64,000 nt of DNA, from IMG/VR virus record IMGVR_UViG_3300046791_000470, positions 23,517 to 87,516 of that record; one strand, 5' to 3'. The notes beneath the pieces are model-generated. The model saw nothing but the letters and a program-made list of their open reading frames with translations, was not told the DNA's origin and searched no databases. Positions 56,018-63,657 of this stretch are shown in pieces. Source of the DNA: a virus. A program made the position numbers and the translations under genes. Each line of letters opens with the position of its first letter. Within the stretch, counting starts at the first letter, position 1.

Positions 56018-59000
56018 CACCCACCCTCGCTCGGCCTGCTCGCGATCTCCGCCCACCTGCATTCAGCATTTGCGCATTCGACGCCGCCACCGGCGCGCGG
56101 CCTGGTCTCGTGGCCACACGACGGGCAGTGTTCCGGTCGCGCGCGCGCCACGATCGGCCCGGCGGGCACCTCCACGACACCGCTTCCGACCTCGATTCGG
56201 ATCTCGGTTGGACGAGTCGCCGTAGGCGGCAACGTCACGGTGTGGTGGACCGTCTGCTCGAACCGACGCCGGTTCGCTAGCCCCGGATCGAGCACCTCGG
56301 GATGCAGCCCGCTCGGCGCCTCGTGGTCGATGACCACCGACTCGGCCGGTGACACCACCACCGCCTGCTCGATGTCCGTGTTCGAGTACACCGCACCGCC
56401 GTTCCACGTGGACGCGCGGACGATGGCGCCGAGAACGTACGGCGGCGGATCGATGTCGCTGGAAAGCTTCCCGCGAGAGCGGGCGAACTCGGCGCGAAGG
56501 ATCATCAGCGCCTGCTCGTACGTCATCGGCGTCTTGTTGCGCTGTCCCCGGTCCACCACGCCCTGCAGGAGCTGCTCGTCCGTGAAGGTGCCAACCACCC
56601 ACCCGAGCGAGAACACCAGGCCGGAGCGCAGTCGCACGAGCGCCGTCCGATGAACGTCGGCGGTTCCCAGCGCGCCGTCGAGCTGGCCGAGCAGCCACGC
56701 CACCAACTCCGCGCGCGTCGGCGGCAGCAGCGACAGGTGCGGGCTGTTGGCCGCGCGCCACCGCTTCACACCGTCGTCGTGGGCCGCCTTGATGCGCACC
56801 CGATCCTCGCGGAGTCGGCGCGCCTCCTCGGCTGCGGCGCGGACGCGATCCTCGAGCTTCACGCCCTCGAAGCCGTGGACCAGGCCCGCGAGCATCCGCG
56901 CCTCGGCCGCGACGCTCTGGGCGTGCGCGATGATGTACTCGAACGGCGCGCTCGGGGACATCCCGAGCACCTCGCGGAGCCGCGCGCAGAACGCCCCGGC
57001 CTTGTTGCGCTCCGCCTCCAGCGCCTCGAGCTGCGGCCGGAGCTTGCCCACCTCGCCCTGCCACTCGGCGGATGACCGCATGTGCCTGTCGCGCTCCACC
57101 CTGTAGCCGCCGAGGTCGGCCACGCCGGCGAGCACCTGCTGGACCAGCGTGCCCCCGGCGGGCATCACCGCGCCGTGATGGACGAGCCTGTCGCGGACCG
57201 TCTGCAGCTCGTTGATGTACTCCGCCGTAGGCCGCCCGATGAGATCGGAACGCGCCGGCGGCCGGCGCAGCCTCAGAACCCACCGGCCATCCAGCCGCCG
57301 CAGCCACTCGCCGGCGTGGACGCTCTTGCCGTCCGTCGTCTCGGTCTCGACGAAGCGCGGAGCCTCGGGACCGGGCGGGCCGTCGAACACGATGTCCACG
57401 TTGACGGTGGAGGTCTCGAGCCGCTCGACGATCGAGCGCAGGTCGGTGAGCTTGGAGAGCGCGGCTGCCATCGCTCCGGAGTTCTTGATCCCGTGCGGGA
57501 ACGCGGCGCCAACCCATCCCTGATACGCCTCGCTGAGCACGTCGCGAGACTTCACGAGGGCGCGCACGCACTCGAGGACGCTGCCTCCCTCCACCGTGGA
57601 GCATGCCTTGCTGATCGCGTCGATCTCCGACCGCGCAGCTTCCAGCGCCGTCCGCTGGTCGATCGTCGCGGCTGCGGCGCGCTCGGCCATCTCGCCGAGT
57701 GCGCGCACGTCATCGCCCTTGGCGAGTTCGGCAGCGGCCACCGCGCGCACCCCGTCCACGATCGCGGTGTCGGAGACATCGCCGCGGCGCTGCCAGCCGA
57801 GCGCGGTCATCACCTCGCGGCGCCACCAGCCGACGCTGACGAACCGGGCCGATCGGACACCGACCTCGCGCACGATTGTCGCGTCCATCTCCTCACCCTC
57901 CATCCCGACATTCTCCTTACCGAGGCTGCTGAACCCCATCACGTTGAGGATGTCTCCGCGCAGCTTCGCCAGCATGGGCAGTGCCTTGGCACCGCACGCC
58001 ACGAGCGCCAGCAGGCCGGCGTTCGTCGGCACCGCCATCGGCTCCACGCCCAGCGCCTGCAGCAGCTCCCTGCGCCACCAGTCCTCACGCGCCGTCCCCG
58101 GCAGCGTCCGCGCCGCGCGCTCGGCCAGCGTGTCGATGCCGCCGAGCACGGCCTCGAGCATCGGCCCCTCGGCCATCGGCACACCGTGCTGCACCAGCCG
58201 GGCGTCGATGGTGCGGAGGCTCGCCTCCAGCGCCGCAGACGCCGTCTCTGCGTCCTTCGCGCGCTCGATCGCTGCCTCGGCCTTGGCGCGCTCGGCGGTG
58301 ACCTGGTTGGTCGCCTTGGCGTACGCCTCGTTGGCCAGCCCCAGCTCCGAGACCAGGCTGGCCACATGCGACTTAGCCGCGCGCAGCTCGGCCGCGTGGC
58401 ACCTCGCGGCGAGCTCGTCGAGGCTATCCGCGATCGCCACCCACGTGCGCGCCGCTACGGGGACGCCGGACGCGACGAGCTTCGTCGTCATGCGGTCGGC
58501 CGCCGCCTCGCGCTTCGCGATCCCGGTCGACATCGCCTCGCCGTCCTCCTCGGCCTGATCGAGAGAGTGCCGCGTCATCTCGAGGTCGTGCGCCAGCTTC
58601 TTGGCACCAGCCTCCGTGGTCGAGAGCTTGCCCTCCGCATAGGCCAGGTCCGCGCGCGCCCGTCCGATCTCCTCGGTGTGCGCCGCCTCGGCCGCCGCGA
58701 GCTTCGCCTCCATCTCCTCGATCCGAGTCTGGAAGGACCGCCGGTTCGATTCGATCACCTCGAGCGCCCGGTCCAGCTCCTTGCGAACGTGGAGCTCGGC
58801 GCCGGCGCGCGCCTGATCGCGCATCTCCTTCACAGCCCGCAGCAATTCGGCCACGCCCTCGACGAGATCCGGGTCCTTGTGCTCCACGAGCCGAGACCAC
58901 CCGAGCGCGTCGATGAGGTAGTGGCGGAGCAGGGTGTGCTTTCGCTCCACGTCCACCCCGCGGGCGCCCGCGGCGAGCAGCTCCTTGATGGTCGCGAGGA

Positions 59001-60462
59001 TCCGGATCTCCGACTGCTCATCGGCAGACAGCCCAGCGGACAGGGCCACGCGCGACCGGAGGGCGCGGTAGCCGCTCTGCGCCACGAGCAGGTCGCGTGC
59101 ATCCCGACGCGCGATCACGATGGCGCCGATGATCGCCTCGTCCGATCGCCCGCTGCCGTCGGGCTCGCCCTGATCGTTCGTGATCCCGACGGCCCGCGCG
59201 ACGCTGGCGCGGAAGGCGGCGTGCGCGGCGCCGGCGCGCAGGTCCGCCACCACCGGCCGGCCGCGCAGCTCGGCCACCTCCGCGAGCAGCCGCTCCTCGC
59301 GGTCCTGCTTGGCCTCGAGAGCGGCGATCCGCTCGTGCGCGGCGTTGAGCTTGTGGTCCAGGTCCGCGGCGCGAGCGCGGGCGCGTGTTGTGAGCCGCTC
59401 CTGCATCTCGAACCGCGCGCGGACCGCGGCCCATTCGCGATCCTTGTCCGGCGGCAGCCCAAGCAGCTCCGAGGCGTCGGCCACCAGCTCGGAGATCGCG
59501 ACCTTCCGGCCGGCCGCGTAGCCCGTGTCCCACTGACGGGTGAGGGGATCGATCGCTTCATCCTGGTTCGCGGCGGCGGCGTCGATCGCGTGCCCCTCCG
59601 CCACCATCTGCACCATGCGGTGCCGCGGCGAGCTCCACGAGAAGCCCTGCGCCGCGGCGAGCTCGTTGAGCGGCGTGGACTTCACGTCGACGATGGGTGC
59701 GTCGGTCACGAGCTTGCTGCCCATCGCCGCGGCGGTCATCTCGGGCGAGAGCGTCAACGGCGCGGCGGACGGCGGCTTGCCCGTCACGCCGGCCGACTTC
59801 ATCACGGCGGTCACGTAGCTAACCGCGGCGTCGCGAGCCTCGGGGTCGAGAGCGACGGGCGCGGCGTTCATCGCGGCCACGCGGCGATCGTGATCCTCGC
59901 GCACCGAGGTGGCGTCGTTTGCGTCGATCAGGTTCTCTGCCTCGCGTCGGCGCAACCACGCGAGCGCTTGGCGAGCGCACGCGCGCCGCGAGTGATCGGG
60001 GTCCCCACCCTGGATCGACGAGCCGGCGGTGGGGTGCGCGTCGGAGCCGGACGAGGGCCACACAGACCAGCCGTAGATCACCTCGCCATCGGCCTTCGTT
60101 TCCTCACTCCATTGGAGGCCGAGGTCGAGCCGGTCGGCCACGACCTGCGCCCCGGCCCGCAGACGCTCGGCCATCGTGGCGTCGTTGCGCGATGACCGCG
60201 ACTCCGCCAACCACGCCGGCGGGTCGCCCAGGACCAAGACGCGGTCCGCCGGTCGGCCGAACTCGGCCTCCTGCGCGGCGGTCAACCCGGGCCCCTGGCC
60301 GTCAACCACGCGCGCGCCGGTGCCGATCAGCTCGGTACTCAGCGAGCCGTCTGACCCCTCGAGCAGCGCCCAGAAGGCGGCACCGCCCTCGGCGATCAGG
60401 CCCACCTCGCGCACCAGGTACCGAACGCCTCGTAGATCGATCGTCTTTCCTCGTAGTGACAT
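56017..60462 (-). CDS. Giant coiled-coil protein with C-terminal zinc ribbon (1481 aa)
   Basis: ATG 60462 has GGAGGG in front, unlike the leaderless genes. N-terminal 90 residues are a beta-type domain (TIDLRGVRYLVREVGLIAEG). The rest is almost continuous charged helix and coiled coil, with a recurring module in which W-R-x2 or R-x3 is followed by h-x-A-L-G-W and then about 15 residues to D-x2-h-h-x-G-V: near residues 416, 512, 792, 876 and 1277. The C terminus has CPSCG...CANAEC (about 1446-1468). It is the longest gene in the window, nearly three times the tape measure. Role unknown; a structural or DNA-organising protein is possible. Confidence 0.65.
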   Translation of the reverse strand: MSLRGKTIDLRGVRYLVREVGLIAEGGAAFWALLEGSDGSLSTELIGTGARVVDGQGPGLTAAQEAEFGRPADRVLVLGDPPAWLAESRSSRNDATMAERLRAGAQVVADRLDLGLQWSEETKADGEVIYGWSVWPSSGSDAHPTAGSSIQGGDPDHSRRACARQALAWLRRREAENLIDANDATSVREDHDRRVAAMNAAPVALDPEARDAAVSYVTAVMKSAGVTGKPPSAAPLTLSPEMTAAAMGSKLVTDAPIVDVKSTPLNELAAAQGFSWSSPRHRMVQMVAEGHAIDAAAANQDEAIDPLTRQWDTGYAAGRKVAISELVADASELLGLPPDKDREWAAVRARFEMQERLTTRARARAADLDHKLNAAHERIAALEAKQDREERLLAEVAELRGRPVVADLRAGAAHAAFRASVARAVGITNDQGEPDGSGRSDEAIIGAIVIARRDARDLLVAQSGYRALRSRVALSAGLSADEQSEIRILATIKELLAAGARGVDVERKHTLLRHYLIDALGWSRLVEHKDPDLVEGVAELLRAVKEMRDQARAGAELHVRKELDRALEVIESNRRSFQTRIEEMEAKLAAAEAAHTEEIGRARADLAYAEGKLSTTEAGAKKLAHDLEMTRHSLDQAEEDGEAMSTGIAKREAAADRMTTKLVASGVPVAARTWVAIADSLDELAARCHAAELRAAKSHVASLVSELGLANEAYAKATNQVTAERAKAEAAIERAKDAETASAALEASLRTIDARLVQHGVPMAEGPMLEAVLGGIDTLAERAARTLPGTAREDWWRRELLQALGVEPMAVPTNAGLLALVACGAKALPMLAKLRGDILNVMGFSSLGKENVGMEGEEMDATIVREVGVRSARFVSVGWWRREVMTALGWQRRGDVSDTAIVDGVRAVAAAELAKGDDVRALGEMAERAAAATIDQRTALEAARSEIDAISKACSTVEGGSVLECVRALVKSRDVLSEAYQGWVGAAFPHGIKNSGAMAAALSKLTDLRSIVERLETSTVNVDIVFDGPPGPEAPRFVETETTDGKSVHAGEWLRRLDGRWVLRLRRPPARSDLIGRPTAEYINELQTVRDRLVHHGAVMPAGGTLVQQVLAGVADLGGYRVERDRHMRSSAEWQGEVGKLRPQLEALEAERNKAGAFCARLREVLGMSPSAPFEYIIAHAQSVAAEARMLAGLVHGFEGVKLEDRVRAAAEEARRLREDRVRIKAAHDDGVKRWRAANSPHLSLLPPTRAELVAWLLGQLDGALGTADVHRTALVRLRSGLVFSLGWVVGTFTDEQLLQGVVDRGQRNKTPMTYEQALMILRAEFARSRGKLSSDIDPPPYVLGAIVRASTWNGGAVYSNTDIEQAVVVSPAESVVIDHEAPSGLHPEVLDPGLANRRRFEQTVHHTVTLPPTATRPTEIRIEVGSGVVEVPAGPIVARARPEHCPSCGHETRPRAGGGVECANAECRWAEIASRPSEGG

Positions 60463-60507
60463 GAACCCTCCGCGCTCCATTTATCGGGATTGCCCGCAAA
60501 CTGTCAA
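60463..60507 (-). promoter_or_regulatory. Class B promoter of the giant gene
   Basis: TTGACA, 16 bp, GATAAA, then 17 bp including GGAGGG to the ATG. TTGCGGGCAA is the dyad behind the -35. Unlike the others it leaves room for a short leader with a ribosome site. Confidence 0.7.
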
Positions 60508-60522
60508 GGTCCGCGCTCGGAG

Positions 60523-60888
60523 TCACGGACCGCGTGAAGTACCGCCCGGCGTCACCTTTCGTTGGCGTCGTCTTTGTCGACCGGAATAAGATCGGAATAT
60601 TCCCGCTCTATTCCGCCCGAGCTTTGCGAGTGATTCAGTGCGCTTGAGCCGACGGTTGGTGAGCACGGCCACCGAACAAGCGCCTTGGAAATTCCCAGGA
60701 CCAGCCACGAGCGAACTCGTAGCTAAGACGTGAACATCACAGGGAATGGACGATTTTGTCCTTTTTCGGACCTGGCCCCGCGTGTTTCCACCGCCGGCCC
60801 GACATACAAGGCCGTCGGGGCGTCGGGGCGTCCGGCCGCACCTGGGGCACGGCTTGGGGGTCTCGTCGATCTCGGGTGGGGGCGTCAT
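60523..60888 (-). CDS. Zinc-ribbon protein, C-terminal end uncertain
   Basis: ATG 60888 overlaps the upstream stop. The first 35 residues (MTPPPEIDETPKPCPRCGRT) hold a C-x2-C and a later Cys. The printed frame runs to 60523 over a probable operator; another frame (WKHAGPGPKKDKIVHSL, stop at 60737) gives a more natural end, so a sixth indel near 60800 is possible. Small zinc-ribbon proteins of this kind are common phage hypotheticals. Confidence 0.4.
   Translation of the reverse strand: MTPPPEIDETPKPCPRCGRTPRRPDGLVCRAGGGNTRGQVRKRTKSSIPCDVHVLATSSLVAGPGNFQGACSVAVLTNRRLKRTESLAKLGRNRAGIFRSYSGRQRRRQRKVTPGGTSRGP
60583..60614. promoter_or_regulatory. 32-bp symmetric operator GGAATA-N5-GGAATATTCC-N5-TATTCC
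   Basis: A central 10-bp palindrome is flanked on each side by 5 bp and an inverted half site, giving exact dyad symmetry over 32 bp. It lies upstream of the giant coiled-coil gene's promoter. Four half sites suggest binding of a dimer of dimers. Confidence 0.55.
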
Positions 60889-61205
60889 CGCTTCGCGTCC
60901 ACGCCGTGCTCGAAGGTGTCGAGCTCGAGCCCAAGCCTCCGCGCCGCGGCACGCAGCGGATCGCGGTGGTGATGGCTGTCCGAGGTACGCCACAGCACCC
61001 GCAGCCGCTCGCGGATCACGTCGTCGCTCTCCTCGATCAGCTCGGCGGTGACGCGGTAGCGACGGACGCTGACCACCCCGTTCCAGACCCGGGGGCCGGA
61101 GCCGTCGAGACCGTTGAGCACGTGCGTCAGGTTGTCGGAGAACGTCTCGACCACGCGCGGGAACGCGGGCGGCGCCGGCGGCGCGGGTTTCTTCTTCGGT
61201 GGCAT
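60885..61205 (-). CDS. Hypothetical protein
   Basis: 106 aa, ATG overlapping the LuxR-type gene stop. Pro/Lys-rich N terminus, then HVLNGLDGSGPRVWNGVVSV and RRYRVTAELIEESDDVIRER with a His-rich run (SDSHHHRDPL). Co-transcribed with the regulator. No family recognised. Confidence 0.5.
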   Translation of the reverse strand: MPPKKKPAPPAPPAFPRVVETFSDNLTHVLNGLDGSGPRVWNGVVSVRRYRVTAELIEESDDVIRERLRVLWRTSDSHHHRDPLRAAARRLGLELDTFEHGVDAKR

Positions 61206-61537
61206 CACGCCGCCGATCGCTCGTACGTGACGATCGCCAGCGACACCAGCTCGTTGCGGATCGCCCACCTCGCCAGCGCGATCGTGCTGCGGAGCCCGAG
61301 CTTGCGGAGGAGGCGCATCCGGTGGCAGTCCACCGTCTTGGTGCTCGACCCACGCGCGGCGGCGATCTCCCTGCAGGTCGCACCGAGCGCCAGCAGCCCG
61401 GCCACCTCGGTCTCCGTAGGCGTGAGACCGGGCCACGGGACGGTGGTGGTTTCGGCCTCGGGCGATCGATCGGGCGTGACCAATTCATTTGGCCCAAGCC
61501 GACCATTTGGAACATGTGGTGATGACTCGTGGTTCAT
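61205..61537 (-). CDS. LuxR/GerE-type HTH regulator
   Basis: 110 aa; ATG 61537 has AAGGA 7 bp upstream. The C-terminal 65 residues are a clear GerE domain: LTPTETEVAGLLALGATCRE, IAAARGSSTKTVDCHRMRLL, RKLGLRSTIALARW. The N-terminal part is short and has no receiver or ligand domain, so DNA binding is probably constitutive or controlled by level. A 34-bp repeat overlaps its start and lies upstream. Best candidate master regulator of the right-end operons; inferred. Confidence 0.8.
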   Translation of the reverse strand: MNHESSPHVPNGRLGPNELVTPDRSPEAETTTVPWPGLTPTETEVAGLLALGATCREIAAARGSSTKTVDCHRMRLLRKLGLRSTIALARWAIRNELVSLAIVTYERSAA

Positions 61538-61592
61538 GCTGTTTTCCTTCTCGCTCAACCAATTCGTTTGGCCCAAACCGGCCATTTGGAAC
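61480..61592. repeat. 34-bp direct repeat pair at the LuxR-type gene start
   Basis: 61480-61513 and 61559-61592 agree at 31 of 34 bases and lie 79 bp apart. Each contains CCAA-N5-TTGG and TTTGG elements with partial dyad symmetry (TTGG-C-CCAA). One copy is inside the first codons of the regulator gene, one upstream. Likely operator pair or a local duplication. Confidence 0.55.
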
Positions 61593-61605
61593 TACCTGAG
61601 ATCGC

Positions 61606-61845
61606 TTACGCGCCTTTGCGCGCCGCGATCGCCTCGGCCAGCCACCCGCGGGCGCGCGCGAGGTCCGCGTGCTGGCCCGCCGTGAGGGCGCGTGCCGGCT
61701 GCAGCTCGGCGATGGTCAGCGCCAGCTTCAGCCCGCGCAGCACCTGCTTGGTGGTGAACGGCGCGATCCGCTCGCTACGTGAACGGCCAGCCCCGGCTCG
61801 GTGGGATCCGCGGGGAGCGGGCGGGGGTGCCGTCTTGCTGCGCAT
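61606..61845 (-). CDS. Small basic helical protein
   Basis: 79 aa. Basic Pro-rich N terminus, then a helical part (KQVLRGLKLALTIAELQPAR). It overlaps its upstream neighbour by 71 bp if the first ATG is used, so the true start may be internal. No family recognised. Confidence 0.4.
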   Translation of the reverse strand: MRSKTAPPPAPRGSHRAGAGRSRSERIAPFTTKQVLRGLKLALTIAELQPARALTAGQHADLARARGWLAEAIAARKGA

Positions 61846-62101
61846 CGGTCTCCTGGGGTTCGTCGGGGTAGACGCCGTGGGCGTGGAGGATCTCGTCCAG
61901 CACCTCGAGCTCGGCCCGGTGATCGCCGCCCTGGTCCTCCACCAGGGCGCGGACGCTCTCGAGGGAGCGGAGCTTCGCGGGGGTGAGACTGTCGGCCTGG
62001 CGCCTCGTGCGGATCTCGGCGACGGCGCGGCCGACGGGCGAGCCGCGGCGCGCCGTCTGCTCGAGCTGGCGTAGCTCGGTGCCTGTGAGCTGCCTCGTCA
62101 C
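61775..62101 (-). CDS. Hypothetical protein
   Basis: 108 aa from GTG overlapping the upstream stop (GTGA). LTGTELRQLEQTARRGSPVG, then TRRQADSLTPAKLRSLESVR and an acidic C terminus. No family recognised. Confidence 0.5.
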   Translation of the reverse strand: MTRQLTGTELRQLEQTARRGSPVGRAVAEIRTRRQADSLTPAKLRSLESVRALVEDQGGDHRAELEVLDEILHAHGVYPDEPQETDAQQDGTPARSPRIPPSRGWPFT

Positions 62102-62655
62102 CGGCGCCTGCCCCTGCGCTTCGAAGGCGGGCGCGGCTTGCGGTGCGCCTGCACCTCCTGCACGACGGCGGCGAGGAACTCCGCGCGCGTGAGCGGCGGC
62201 TGTCGGTCGAGCGGACGGATCGCGAGGTCGATGACGCGGATCTCCTCCGTGAGCGCCTGGCGCTCGGCGCGGTACTTCGTCGCGTAGCGCACCGCCAGCG
62301 CGAGCGCTGACTCGAACTTGAGGGCCCGCGATCGCCACTCCATCGGCGGGTTCGTGCAGACATCGCCCTCGAGCTTGCGGCGGCAGAGCAGCGGGTACTC
62401 GAGCTCGGGCCGCTCGCGCTGCTCATCCGTCGCGTACGTGCAGTCGCAGTCCGGACAGCGCTCCTCGGGGTGGCGAACCGACTCGGCGCCCTCGGCGAGC
62501 AGCGACGCGTGATCGGCCAGCGCGGCGCGCAGGCGCACGATCTCGCGGACCGCCCGGATCGCGAGCAAGTGCACGTCCATGTTGAGCCCGTTGAGCACCC
62601 GAAGTCCATCGAGCTCGGCCTCGCTGAGCTGCTCGTCGAGGATGTCCTCGCTCAC
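62098..62655 (-). CDS. Hypothetical protein with Cys cluster
   Basis: 185 aa from GTG overlapping the upstream stop. N-terminal helix (LSEAELDGLRVLNGLNMDVH), then CPDCDCTYATDEQRERP with a later C, a possible zinc site, then long helices and a very basic end (KPRPPSKRRGRRR). May bind nucleic acid. Confidence 0.5.
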   Translation of the reverse strand: MSEDILDEQLSEAELDGLRVLNGLNMDVHLLAIRAVREIVRLRAALADHASLLAEGAESVRHPEERCPDCDCTYATDEQRERPELEYPLLCRRKLEGDVCTNPPMEWRSRALKFESALALAVRYATKYRAERQALTEEIRVIDLAIRPLDRQPPLTRAEFLAAVVQEVQAHRKPRPPSKRRGRRR

Positions 62656-62885
62656 GCGGCACTCCGCTCCGCCTTGAGGCGCGGCGCCAAGACGTTGAGG
62701 TACTCCCAGAGGTACACGCCGAAGAACCGCGCGGCCTCGCTGTAGCCCATCGCGCGCACGCGGCGGTTCGGGCTCCATCCCGCATCGAGCTGCGCGAGCC
62801 ACCACGCGCAGCGCGGCGAGCGTGTCGGCGGCGGCGCCGTCCAGAACTCCTCGGCGCTGGCGACCCGTGGAGGCTTCACGGCCAT
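62652..62885 (-). CDS. Small hypothetical protein
   Basis: 77 aa, ATG at 62885. AWWLAQLDAGWSPNRRVRAM then EAARFFGVYLWEYLNVLAPR. Overlaps both neighbours. No family recognised. Confidence 0.5.
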   Translation of the reverse strand: MAVKPPRVASAEEFWTAPPPTRSPRCAWWLAQLDAGWSPNRRVRAMGYSEAARFFGVYLWEYLNVLAPRLKAERSAA

Positions 62886-63040
62886 CAGCGCGCTCCGACG
62901 CAGACGGCCAGCACGATCGCGAGACCGTAGGCGGCGATCGCGATCGCCGTGGCCAGGTCCCGCCACACCTCGATCGAGCTGGGCGGCGACGGCAGCCGGC
63001 GGGGGCGGGTGTACAGGTCTCGGATCGGGTCGAACGTCAT
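62885..63040 (-). CDS. Small single-span membrane protein
   Basis: 51 aa, ATG overlapping the upstream stop (ATGA). N-terminal basic region, then one membrane segment (TAIAIAAYGLAIVLAVCVGA) at the very C terminus. Too small to assign; tail-anchored topology. Confidence 0.5.
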   Translation of the reverse strand: MTFDPIRDLYTRPRRLPSPPSSIEVWRDLATAIAIAAYGLAIVLAVCVGAR

Positions 63041-63657
63041 GGCGCGAAAGCCTCCTCGGGGAAGTAGGGCAGGGTGAAGCGGGCGGCCTCGATGGCTGCG
63101 TCGTGGGTATCGGCGCGGACCGAGACGCCGGTGACGCGCCCGTCCGGGTGCTGCTGCAACACGCGCCACGTCGAGTCACACGCAGCGTTGCTGGCTTCCA
63201 GGTCGATCCGCGCCACTCGCCGCGGCCACACCTTCACGAGGCGGAGCAGCGCCTCGCGCTCGGCCGTGCTGCGCGCGAGCCCGGCCGCCGTGTCGTCGAG
63301 ATCGCGGGTGCGGGCGTTGATGCGCGCGCAGGCGTCGAGGAGCACGGCGCGGGTCTCGCGGACCAGCCGCGGGCCGTCGGCCTCGGGCGCGATCGGCCGC
63401 TCGAGCGCCTTCAGCGCGGTGTCGATCTCCGAGAACCGGAGCGCCATCGGCAGCGGTGGATCATCGGCGGTCCGCTCGAGAGCCCACGTCGCGACGTTGC
63501 GCAGGCCGTTGATGGGGCCGGAGCTCGCGGACGCGCGCACCTTGCTGTCGTAGTGGTGCAGCGCGCTCTGGTGGAGCATCTCGGCGTGCAGCTTGGGGAG
63601 CCACACCTCCACCGAGACCGTGTAGCCGAACTCGCCTACCGACGGCGCCGTGGTCAC
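63037..63657 (-). CDS. Hypothetical protein
   Basis: 206 aa, GTG at 63657 overlapping the upstream stop. Helical with a late beta part (WRVLQQHPDGRVTGVSVRAD); helix LHAEMLHQSALHHYDSKV near the N terminus. No family recognised. Confidence 0.5.
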   Translation of the reverse strand: MTTAPSVGEFGYTVSVEVWLPKLHAEMLHQSALHHYDSKVRASASSGPINGLRNVATWALERTADDPPLPMALRFSEIDTALKALERPIAPEADGPRLVRETRAVLLDACARINARTRDLDDTAAGLARSTAEREALLRLVKVWPRRVARIDLEASNAACDSTWRVLQQHPDGRVTGVSVRADTHDAAIEAARFTLPYFPEEAFAP

